A stretch of DNA of 7,688 nt from an uncultured Mailhella sp. (GTDB lineage: Bacteria > Desulfobacterota > Desulfovibrionia > Desulfovibrionales > Desulfovibrionaceae). A model generated the notes under the pieces. That model searched no databases. It worked only from the letters and a program-made list of their open reading frames with translations, and was not told the origin of the DNA. The number at the start of each line of letters is the position of its first letter. The stretch's first letter is position 1. Made by a program: the position numbers and the translations under genes. Location of the stretch: contig CALUWZ010000080.1 in assembly GCA_944324625.1 (NCBI GenBank), forward strand, positions 1 to 7,688, given 5' to 3'. This document shows, piece by piece, positions 1 through 5,015 of this stretch.

Positions 1-24
1 TGTCAATATCTTATTTTATTGACA
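1..24. repeat. 7-bp inverted repeat at the window edge
   Basis: TGTCAAT (1-7) and ATTGACA (18-24) are perfect inverted complements separated by a 10-base AT-rich spacer. The right arm contains TTGACA, a consensus -35 hexamer, but no good -10 follows at 16-18 bases. It could be an operator half of the promoter region of the downstream zinc-ribbon gene, or the end of an upstream hairpin cut by the window edge. The stem is AT-rich and has no clean U-tract, so it is a poor terminator. Confidence 0.35.
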
Positions 25-49
25 GATTTTAAATAATTCTTATTTCTGG

Positions 50-85
50 GTATACAGTTGTAAACGTATTATATTTGCTGTATAC
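50..85. repeat. 8-bp inverted repeat (GTATACAG/CTGTATAC) overlapping the promoter
   Basis: GTATACAG (50-57) and CTGTATAC (78-85) are perfect inverted complements separated by 20 bases. Each arm contains the self-complementary hexamer GTATAC, and the two copies start 30 bp apart, close to three helical turns. The left arm abuts the likely -35 and the right arm covers most of the likely -10 of the first gene, which is where a dimeric repressor would sit. The operator role is inferred from position and symmetry only. Confidence 0.45.
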
Positions 86-86
86 T
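58..86 (+). promoter_or_regulatory. sigma-70-type promoter for the zinc-ribbon gene
   Basis: TTGTAA (58-63, 4 of 6 to TTGACA) is followed after 17 bases by TATACT (81-86, 5 of 6 to TATAAT). Transcription would start near 93 and leave a leader of about 23 bases. That leader carries GGAG (107-110) five bases before the ATG at 116. Both hexamers overlap the 50-85 inverted repeat. Confidence 0.5.
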
Positions 87-115
87 CTTTCAAAAATAAT
101 TGCTTCGGAGTTAAT

Positions 116-364
116 ATGCCTCTTTTTGAATTTCATTGCTTAAATTGCGACACTGTGTTTGAAGAACTTGTTTTTTCCCAAACTGAAATCCCTGCCTGTC
201 CAAACTGCAAAAGTGAAAAAACAGAAAAACTTATGTCAAGACCATGCAGAAACAGAAAAGGCGGAGCAGGCGCAGACATCCCGAGCATGGCAAGCCAAGG
301 CACATCTTCAGGCGGCGGCTGCGCGGGCTGTTCAGGCGGGTCCTGTGCAACGTGCGGCCATTGA
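116..364 (+). CDS. FmdB-family zinc-ribbon protein
   Basis: This 82-residue protein belongs to the FmdB/CxxC zinc-ribbon family (putative regulatory protein, FmdB type). It opens with the family signature MPLFEFHC. Two CxxC knuckles (C8/C11 and C28/C31) should bind one zinc ion. The second half is a basic stretch followed by a Gly/Ser linker and a second cysteine cluster, C69-C72 and C77-C80, ending in GH. That Gly/Cys-rich tail resembles FmdB-like proteins I associate with Desulfovibrio relatives. The name comes from a proposed regulator of formamidase or formylmethanofuran dehydrogenase genes; the biochemical role is not established for most members. The start is supported by GGAG five bases upstream. 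It is followed by a 104-base gap before hemC, so it may be transcribed partly separately. No signal peptide or membrane segment is visible, so it is cytoplasmic. Confidence 0.85.
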   Translation: MPLFEFHCLNCDTVFEELVFSQTEIPACPNCKSEKTEKLMSRPCRNRKGGAGADIPSMASQGTSSGGGCAGCSGGSCATCGH

Positions 365-396
365 TGCCTTCCGCATTTGATAAATTCTGCATTTAT

Positions 397-417
397 CTGC
401 TTTTTCAGCAGGTTTTT
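397..417 (+). terminator. weak hairpin with T-run after the zinc-ribbon gene
   Basis: CTGCT (397-401) pairs with AGCAG (407-411) around a TTTTC loop, followed by G and then TTTTT (413-417). The stem is only 5 bp, so it would terminate weakly and could let some transcription reach hemC. The rest of the 365-468 spacer shows no open frame worth calling. Confidence 0.3.
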
Positions 418-444
418 ACTCAAAAAGCCCATAAGAACTATATG
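415..444 (+). promoter_or_regulatory. possible weak promoter upstream of hemC
   Basis: TTTACT (415-420) and TATATG (439-444), each 4 of 6 to the sigma-70 consensus, are 18 bases apart, just after the weak hairpin. Transcription would start near 451 and give a short leader containing AAGGA (458-462), six bases before the hemC ATG. This is a marginal match, and readthrough from the upstream gene is an equally good explanation. Confidence 0.2.
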
Positions 445-468
445 CAACAGATATTTTAAGGACAGAGA

Positions 469-1398
469 ATGAAAAAAATCACCATTGCAACCCGCGGCAG
501 TGCCTTGGCATTGTGGCAGGCAAACCATATCAAAGAATTGCTGCAAAAAAAATATGAAGGTCTGGAAGTTGACCTTTCCATAATAAAAACAAAAGGAGAC
601 ATCATTCTTGACGTCCCCCTTGCAAAAGTGGGCGGCAAAGGACTTTTTGTCAAAGAAATCGAAGATGCCCTGCTGAACGGCTCCGCAGACCTTGCCGTAC
701 ACAGCATGAAGGACGTTCCCATGGAACTGCCGAAAGGCCTTGTGCTCGGCGCAGTTCCCGAACGCGAAGACAGAAATGACGTTTTTCTTTCCGATAAATA
801 TCAATCCCTTGACGAACTTCCCAAAAATGCGGTTCTCGGCACAAGCAGCCTGCGCCGCCAAGCCCAGATCCTTGCCCTGCGTCCTGACTTGGAAATAAAA
901 ATGCTGCGCGGCAATGTTCAGACAAGAATAAACAAAATGCTTGCAGGCGAATACGACGCAATTATTCTTGCCAAAGCGGGAATAAAACGCCTCGGCCTGT
1001 CCGTTCGGCATCAGACGGCGCTGTCCGCTCCCGACTTTTTGCCTGCCTGCGGCCAAGGGGCCCTCGGCATTGAAATCCGTGAAGACAGAAAAGACATTAT
1101 GGACATGATTGCCTTTCTCAATCACGAAGAAACAAAGATCTGCGTGGAAGCGGAACGCTCTTTTCTCAAAGCCCTTGAAGGAGGCTGTCAGGTTCCCATC
1201 GCCTCTTTTTCCAAACTTGAAGGCAATACCCTGACCCTTGAAGGACTTGTCGGAGAACCCGACGGAAGCAAAATTATCCGCCACACCATGCAGGATAAAG
1301 CCGAAAACCGTATTCTGCTCGGCGAAAAACTTGCCCGTACAATCCTTGACAAAGGCGCAAAAGAAATCCTTGAACGCTTATACTGCCCACAGGCTTAG
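469..1398 (+). CDS. hemC: Hydroxymethylbilane synthase (porphobilinogen deaminase)
   Basis: HemC joins four porphobilinogen molecules head to tail into hydroxymethylbilane, the linear precursor of uroporphyrinogen III and thus of heme, siroheme and cobalamin. The 309-residue length is normal for bacterial enzymes. Family signatures run in order: the N-terminal [12 protein letters not shown] (substrate-binding arginine and serine near R9/S11), HSMKDVP with the catalytic aspartate D82 (D84 in E. coli), [10 protein letters not shown] and RGNVQTR (cofactor-contacting arginines), and [10 protein letters not shown] with C240, which carries the covalent dipyrromethane cofactor (C242 in E. coli). All key residues are present, so the enzyme should be active in the cytoplasm. 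The ATG at 469 is supported by AAGGA at 458-462. The stop lies 6 bases before the protease gene, implying a shared transcript, although the two proteins have no obvious metabolic link. Confidence 0.97.
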   Translation: MKKITIATRGSALALWQANHIKELLQKKYEGLEVDLSIIKTKGDIILDVPLAKVGGKGLFVKEIEDALLNGSADLAVHSMKDVPMELPKGLVLGAVPEREDRNDVFLSDKYQSLDELPKNAVLGTSSLRRQAQILALRPDLEIKMLRGNVQTRINKMLAGEYDAIILAKAGIKRLGLSVRHQTALSAPDFLPACGQGALGIEIREDRKDIMDMIAFLNHEETKICVEAERSFLKALEGGCQVPIASFSKLEGNTLTLEGLVGEPDGSKIIRHTMQDKAENRILLGEKLARTILDKGAKEILERLYCPQA

Positions 1399-1404
1399 AA
1401 AACA

Positions 1405-3846
1405 ATGACGAAAATACATGCTCTTTCTGCCGATAAACTGTACGCATCCTTTGATGCGGAAAAAATCCCTTGGAATACAAGCAGCGACATCCCCAAAAAT
1501 CTGCGCAAAAACTTTTCCCAGACAAGGGCTGTCAATGCGCTGAACTTGGCTGTTAACATTAAAGATAACGGTTATAATATCTATCTTGCGGGCGAAAATG
1601 ATCTCGGCCGCGCCTACATGCTTAAAAACTTTTTAAAGCCCATTGCCATAAAACAGGAAACCCCTCCTGATTTATTGTATGTCAACAATTTTGAAAATGC
1701 GGACAATCCGATTTTATTAAAGGTCTGTGCAGGCCAAGGCAGAGTGCTGAAAAACGAACTTGCAAAAATCCTGCAGCAAATCAAAAAAGAAATCCCTCTG
1801 CGTTTTGAAACGGAAGCCTACGAAAAGAAAAAACAGGCTCTGATGTCAAATTTCCAAAAAATCCGCGAATGCTTCATTAAAGATATGGATGCCATTGCGG
1901 AAAAACAGGGCTTTAATCTTGATATTGACGAACAGGGAAGCCTTACCCTCTACCCGCTTGTAGAAGGCAAGCGACTGAGCGACGAAGAATTTGAAATGCT
2001 TGACGTCAATATCCGCTCAGCCATAAAACGCAAAAGCGATCATCTGCTCCACTCCATGACGGCTGTCATAAAAAAACTGAGCAAAGCGGAACGGGAATTT
2101 AAAGAAGACCAAAAAGAACTTGAAAAAGAAGTCATTACTGATGTTCTGCAGAAATACTTTCTTCCCTTTCAGGAAAAATTCTGCAAAAATGCAGGAAAAT
2201 ATCTTGAAGGCGTCAAATTATTTTTTGAAAACATCCACAAAGACATTCTGGAAAATATGGATCTGTTCCTTGCAAGGGAAAGCCTGATTCCTTTAAATCT
2301 CGCCGACCTCTCCGCACCTGCCCTGCCCAGTCAGGAACATAATCTCAGCCGTTACGAAATCAATCTTTTTGTGGACAACAGCGAACTGAAGGGCGCACCG
2401 ATAATTTTTGAAAGCCACCCCACCTTTTTCAATGTTCTCGGCTGTATCGAACGGGAATCGGAAATGGGAGCTTTGTCCACCAATTTCACGCTGATTAAAG
2501 CAGGTTCCATTCACAAGGCAAACGGCGGCTATCTTGCCATTCACATTGACGATATTTTGTGCCATCCAAATGCATGGGACGGCCTTATGCGTGTGCTGCG
2601 TGCGCAGAAGAGCAAGGTGGAAGATGACAGCAGCGAACTTGTCAAAACCAAAACCCTCAGCCCCGAAGCCCTTGACCTGAATGTAAAAGTCATCCTTATC
2701 GGTGACGACGATATTTACGACAGCCTGCTTGAAAGCGACGACAGATTTTTAAAACTGTTTAAAATCAAAGCCCAGATGAGCAGCGATACTGAAAGAAAAA
2801 AGAAAAACATCAAAGCATGGCTGCATAATCTTGTGCATATTGTCGATGAATCCGATCTTTTGCCCTTTGACAGGGAAGCCATGGCGGCACTTGTGGATTA
2901 TTCCACACTGCTTTGTGAAGACCACACCAAAATTTCCCTAAAATTTCCCCGTATACGCGAAACCATGATTGAAGCCTCTGCTCTTGCCAAAATGGACAGC
3001 AAGGAAATTGTCGGCAGGGAATATATTTACAAAGCGTACGAAGAAAAAATGTTCCGTTCCGCCTATATTGAAGAACTGTTCATGGAAGAATACAACAGGG
3101 ACATGATCAAAATCCAAACCTCCGGTTTTGCCGTGGGCAGAGTCAACGGTCTTTCCGTAACCCACACGGGCGATTTTGAATTCGGACTTCCCCACCAGAT
3201 TTCCTGTACCGTAGGTGTCGGACACGGCGGAATCATCGACCTTGAAAGGGAATCTGAACTTGCAGGCCCCATTCACACCAAAGCCATGATGATTTTAAAA
3301 AGCTATCTGGTTGACCAGTTCGCCCATAATAAACCTCTTGTGCTGACAGGAAGCCTGTGCTTTGAACAAAGCTACAACGGCATAGAAGGCGATTCCGCAT
3401 CAGGTGCGGAACTTGTTGCCCTTCTTTCCGCCATATCCAAGACACCGATAAACCTCAGCCTTGCCATGACAGGCGCCGTAAGTCAGGCAGGGGAAATCAT
3501 GGCCGTGGGCGGCGTTACCAGAAAAATCGAAGGATTTTTCAAACTCTGCGAACAAAGAGGACTGACAGGCAAACAGGGCGTGCTCATTCCAAAAGACAAC
3601 ATCGAACACCTCATGCTGAGCGAACAGGTCCGCAATGCCGTAGAAAAAGGCCTTTTTGCCGTTTATCCCGTAAGCCACATCACAGAAGCGCTGGAACTTT
3701 TAACGGGCATTCCCGCAGGCAAAAGAACAAAAGCAGGCAATTTCCCCAAAAATTCCCTGTTTTATACGGTTGACATGGAACTGCATGAACTTGGCTGGCT
3801 TGCGGAAAATTCCTTCAAAACCAGAAAGAAAAAAGACAAAAAATAA
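1405..3846 (+). CDS. Lon-related ATP-dependent protease (AAA_32/S16 family)
   Basis: This 813-residue protein matches the putative Lon-related protease family: an N-terminal AAA_32-type ATPase region interrupted by a long helical insert, then a C-terminal Lon (S16) proteolytic domain. The opening (LSADKLYASFDAEKIPW, then NIYLAGENDLGRAYML) follows the family pattern. Residues about 110-290 are strongly charged and probably helical or coiled coil. NGGYLAIHIDDIL (373-385) is the Walker B-like segment. The protease domain carries the catalytic serine S664 in GDSASG and lysine K707 in GGVTRKIEG; their 43-residue separation equals the S679-K722 spacing of E. coli Lon. The P-loop position reads GENDLGRA (63-70), lacking the canonical GT and lysine, so nucleotide binding may be altered. 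It probably degrades unfolded or regulatory proteins in the cytoplasm; substrates are unknown. It starts 6 bases after hemC with only a distant AGG as ribosome site, which suggests translational coupling. A strong terminator follows the stop. Confidence 0.9.
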   Translation: MTKIHALSADKLYASFDAEKIPWNTSSDIPKNLRKNFSQTRAVNALNLAVNIKDNGYNIYLAGENDLGRAYMLKNFLKPIAIKQETPPDLLYVNNFENADNPILLKVCAGQGRVLKNELAKILQQIKKEIPLRFETEAYEKKKQALMSNFQKIRECFIKDMDAIAEKQGFNLDIDEQGSLTLYPLVEGKRLSDEEFEMLDVNIRSAIKRKSDHLLHSMTAVIKKLSKAEREFKEDQKELEKEVITDVLQKYFLPFQEKFCKNAGKYLEGVKLFFENIHKDILENMDLFLARESLIPLNLADLSAPALPSQEHNLSRYEINLFVDNSELKGAPIIFESHPTFFNVLGCIERESEMGALSTNFTLIKAGSIHKANGGYLAIHIDDILCHPNAWDGLMRVLRAQKSKVEDDSSELVKTKTLSPEALDLNVKVILIGDDDIYDSLLESDDRFLKLFKIKAQMSSDTERKKKNIKAWLHNLVHIVDESDLLPFDREAMAALVDYSTLLCEDHTKISLKFPRIRETMIEASALAKMDSKEIVGREYIYKAYEEKMFRSAYIEELFMEEYNRDMIKIQTSGFAVGRVNGLSVTHTGDFEFGLPHQISCTVGVGHGGIIDLERESELAGPIHTKAMMILKSYLVDQFAHNKPLVLTGSLCFEQSYNGIEGDSASGAELVALLSAISKTPINLSLAMTGAVSQAGEIMAVGGVTRKIEGFFKLCEQRGLTGKQGVLIPKDNIEHLMLSEQVRNAVEKGLFAVYPVSHITEALELLTGIPAGKRTKAGNFPKNSLFYTVDMELHELGWLAENSFKTRKKKDKK

Positions 3847-3849
3847 AGC

Positions 3850-3881
3850 AAAAAGGGGAATTTCAATTCCCCTTTTTATTT
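3850..3881 (+). terminator. Intrinsic terminator of the hemC-protease transcript
   Basis: AAAAAGGGGAATT (3850-3862) is a perfect inverted complement of AATTCCCCTTTTT (3865-3877), beginning four bases after the protease stop codon. The realistic hairpin has a GGGGAA/TTCCCC core with a short AT loop and a T-rich 3' side running to 3881. Because A and T runs flank both sides, it could also stop minus-strand transcription arriving from the right. Confidence 0.88.
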
Positions 3882-3896
3882 GCAGCCCTCAGCGAC

Positions 3897-3927
3897 AAAA
3901 AAAAAACGCCTGCGCCACGCACAGACG
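3897..3927 (-). terminator. Orphan intrinsic terminator on the minus strand
   Basis: Read on the minus strand, CGTCTGTGC pairs with GCGCAGGCG over nine positions around a GTG loop (3907-3927). Two of the pairs are U-G wobbles. It is followed directly by ten T residues (the A-run at 3897-3906 on the plus strand). This is a textbook rho-independent terminator in the minus direction and poor in the plus direction. The zraP-like gene to its right already has its own terminator at 4092-4119, so this one either acts as a backup or ends a separate small transcript. Confidence 0.75.
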
Positions 3928-4060
3928 AAATTAAAAATCTCTAGATATAAGAATTTCCTCCTTTGGTACACATTTGCTTTGCTCGTCAATCAAAACCTAA
4001 GAAAGACAGGGTTTTTAATTTAAAATAAAACCAATATGCAATAATTCTGGTGAGTTTTAA
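3897..4060 (-). ncRNA. Candidate small RNA or micro-peptide transcript
   Basis: A minus-strand transcript is suggested by a promoter-like sequence (4067-4095) and a strong orphan terminator (3897-3927) with no annotated gene between them; its length would be about 160 nt. An AAAACC/GGTTTT pair (4015-4010 and 3997-3992 on this strand) could form one internal stem. A strong Shine-Dalgarno-like AAAGGAGG lies at about 3964-3957 but has no ATG, GTG or TTG at a proper distance. Two tiny open frames overlap this region: 3973-3941 (MCTKGGNSYI, ATG start) and 3993-3931 (20 codons, TTG start, ending just before the hairpin). I recognise no known RNA family. It may equally be decayed sequence between convergent genes. 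Confidence 0.35.
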
Positions 4061-4066
4061 ATTTTT

Positions 4067-4095
4067 ATTATAAAATCAATTAGTAATGCCGTAAA
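4067..4095 (-). promoter_or_regulatory. sigma-70-like promoter driving the orphan minus-strand transcript
   Basis: On the minus strand TTTACG (4095-4090, 4 of 6 to TTGACA) is followed after 17 bases by a perfect TATAAT (4072-4067). Transcription would start near 4060. The surroundings are AT-rich, which raises the chance of a fortuitous match, and the -35 overlaps the T-run of the zraP-like gene's terminator. Confidence 0.35.
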
Positions 4096-4119
4096 AAAAG
4101 GGAGCAAGGGCTCCCTTTT
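4092..4119 (-). terminator. Intrinsic terminator of the zraP-like gene
   Basis: AAAAGGGAGC (4096-4105) and GCTCCCTTTT (4110-4119) form a perfect 10-bp stem with loop AAGG, starting four bases past the stop codon of the minus-strand gene. On the minus strand the hairpin is followed by a T-run (plus-strand A-run 4093-4099). Confidence 0.88.
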
Positions 4120-4122
4120 GCT

Positions 4123-4743
4123 TTACATGTCAATTTCAGGTTCAGGCTTCATTTTTTTAGGTTTCGGCATTTCCTTTACAGGAGGCATATCCCCGTAAAA
4201 TTCATGGGGAGGCATATTTTTGTAATGATGCGGCATGCCTTTCATGCGGTGAGGAGGAACAGGTTCAAACGCTCTCGGATCTGCACCGACAAAGGGGCAG
4301 CCGTCCATCATGCGGGGATGCCCGAAATGGTCAACATGCCGTTTAAAGCATGGGGTGAAATCCCTATGAAATTCAAATCCGATAAAGTCCACGCCGTATT
4401 CTTTGCGTGTCTTGTCCATAAATTCTTGATTCAGATTTTTAATCTGACGGTCAAGCATAACGATTTCACGGGCAACTTTGGAAATCAGTTTGGGCTCAGC
4501 ATTGGGATTATGCGTAAACGCTTTATATTCCATTCTTCTGATGCGTTTTTCGTCTTTCAGTTCCTGAATTTTTTTAATATGGGCAATATGTTCTTTTTCC
4601 CATTTTTCATATTGGGCTTTATCCTGAACAAATTCTTCAAAAGTTATCATATTATCTGGTTTTGCCATAACCGTGCCGTCAGAAACGGAAAAGGCCAAAC
4701 CGAAAGCCAAAGCGCTTGCAATCAAAACATGTTTTATTTTCAT
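4123..4743 (-). CDS. ZraP/Spy-like periplasmic Met/His/Pro-rich protein
   Basis: This 206-residue protein starts with a clear signal peptide: MKIK, a hydrophobic core (residues 6-20), and a likely cleavage site after VMA at residue 27. Mature residues about 35-115 form charged amphipathic helices. The segment NAEPKLISKVAREIVMLDRQIKNL (81-104 within it) resembles the ZraP/CpxP/Spy helical core, whose members are periplasmic chaperones or zinc-binding stress proteins. Residues about 126-206 are rich in Met, His and Pro, with two cysteines (C132, C149) and clusters such as HFGHPRMMDGC and GMPHHYKNMPPH, consistent with metal binding. The tail is longer than in E. coli ZraP. Translation is well set by AAGGAG six bases before the ATG. 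The gene is divergent from a kinase/regulator pair and sits behind a sigma-54 promoter, exactly the zraP-zraSR layout, which strengthens the assignment. The bound metal (zinc, copper or other) cannot be read from sequence. Confidence 0.78.
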   Translation of the reverse strand: MKIKHVLIASALAFGLAFSVSDGTVMAKPDNMITFEEFVQDKAQYEKWEKEHIAHIKKIQELKDEKRIRRMEYKAFTHNPNAEPKLISKVAREIVMLDRQIKNLNQEFMDKTRKEYGVDFIGFEFHRDFTPCFKRHVDHFGHPRMMDGCPFVGADPRAFEPVPPHRMKGMPHHYKNMPPHEFYGDMPPVKEMPKPKKMKPEPEIDM

Positions 4744-4793
4744 GAATTACTCCTTCGGTTATTATATTCACGTATTTTTGATATATATTTTAA

Positions 4794-4810
4794 AGCAAAA
4801 ACCGTTCCAA
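4794..4810 (-). promoter_or_regulatory. sigma-54 (-24/-12) promoter of the zraP-like gene
   Basis: On the minus strand the sequence is TTGGAACGGTTTTTGCT, compared with the sigma-54 consensus YTGGCACGRNNNTTGCW. The invariant GG (4808-4807) and GC (4796-4795) are at the exact required spacing, and only the C of GGCAC differs. Transcription would start near 4783 and give a leader of about 40 bases with a strong AAGGAG. The open complex would need an enhancer-binding protein, which the adjacent response regulator can supply. Confidence 0.85.
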
Positions 4811-4870
4811 TCGAAACACATCCATTTTTGCCCGAAAACAGGACTTTCTGCTTGCCTGTCTTTTTAATTA

Positions 4871-4889
4871 TGTGTAAAATTTTCACACA
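4871..4889. promoter_or_regulatory. Palindrome 1, candidate regulator binding site
   Basis: TGTGTAAAATTTTCACACA is a 19-base inverted repeat with one mismatched pair, centred at 4880. It lies about 97 bases upstream of the predicted start for the zraP-like gene and about 118 upstream of that for the kinase gene, a usual distance for sigma-54 enhancer sites. A 17-base register (TGTG-N9-CACA) is also possible and resembles a CRP/FNR-type or Rex-like site, although the spacing does not fit those families well. Confidence 0.6.
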
Positions 4890-4893
4890 AGAC

Positions 4894-4908
4894 AACACAG
4901 AAAGTGTT
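4894..4908. promoter_or_regulatory. Palindrome 2, candidate regulator binding site
   Basis: AACAC (4894-4898) and GTGTT (4904-4908) are perfect inverted arms around a 5-base spacer, centred at 4901. The centre is 21 bp from palindrome 1, two helical turns, so two dimers would lie on the same DNA face, as expected for cooperative binding of an NtrC-family activator. The half-site letters match palindrome 1 (ACAC/GTGT) but in the opposite order, so the true unit may differ from what I draw. Confidence 0.5.
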
Positions 4909-4971
4909 ACCTTTTTACTCAAAAATCTGCGGCATACATTTTTTTTGCCCATTTTTATTACTATAATTAAA

Positions 4972-4987
4972 AGGTATATTTTTTGCA
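4972..4987 (+). promoter_or_regulatory. sigma-54 (-24/-12) promoter of the kinase-regulator operon
   Basis: AGGTATATTTTTTGCA has GG at 4973-4974 and GC at 4985-4986, the exact 12-base offset required, with a consensus TTGCA -12 element and a T-rich spacer. The -24 half is weaker (AGGTAT instead of TGGCAC). Transcription would start near 4998, leaving only about 18 bases before the first ATG. Its presence would make the two-component operon autoregulated, as in zraSR. Confidence 0.65.
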
Positions 4988-5015
4988 AGCTAAATAAAAA
5001 ACTTTTCCAAAAGAC

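Noticed and set aside
133..1284. 383-codon minus-strand open frame opposite the zinc-ribbon gene and hemC
   Set aside because: It is antisense to two well-supported genes; its translation is Phe/Gly/Cys-rich with no recognisable domain, and the plus-strand proteins have all family motifs.
3907..3945. 38-codon minus-strand frame starting with TTG at about 3990 and reading through the orphan hairpin and T-run
   Set aside because: Its Arg/Phe-rich end is simply the translation of a terminator stem and poly-T tract, so it is not coding.
3992..4016. AAAACC...GGTTTTT as a plus-strand terminator
   Set aside because: The stem is AT-rich with a 12-base loop, and no plus-strand gene ends nearby after the strong terminator at 3850-3881.
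4841..4856. GGACTTTCTGCTTGCC as a plus-strand sigma-54 element
   Set aside because: The offset between GG and GC is 13, one base too long, and it is farther from the gene than the better match.
4931..4948. GGCAT...TTTTGC as a sigma-54 promoter for the kinase gene
   Set aside because: The GG-to-GC offset is 16 instead of the strict 12; the element at 4972-4987 has the correct spacing.
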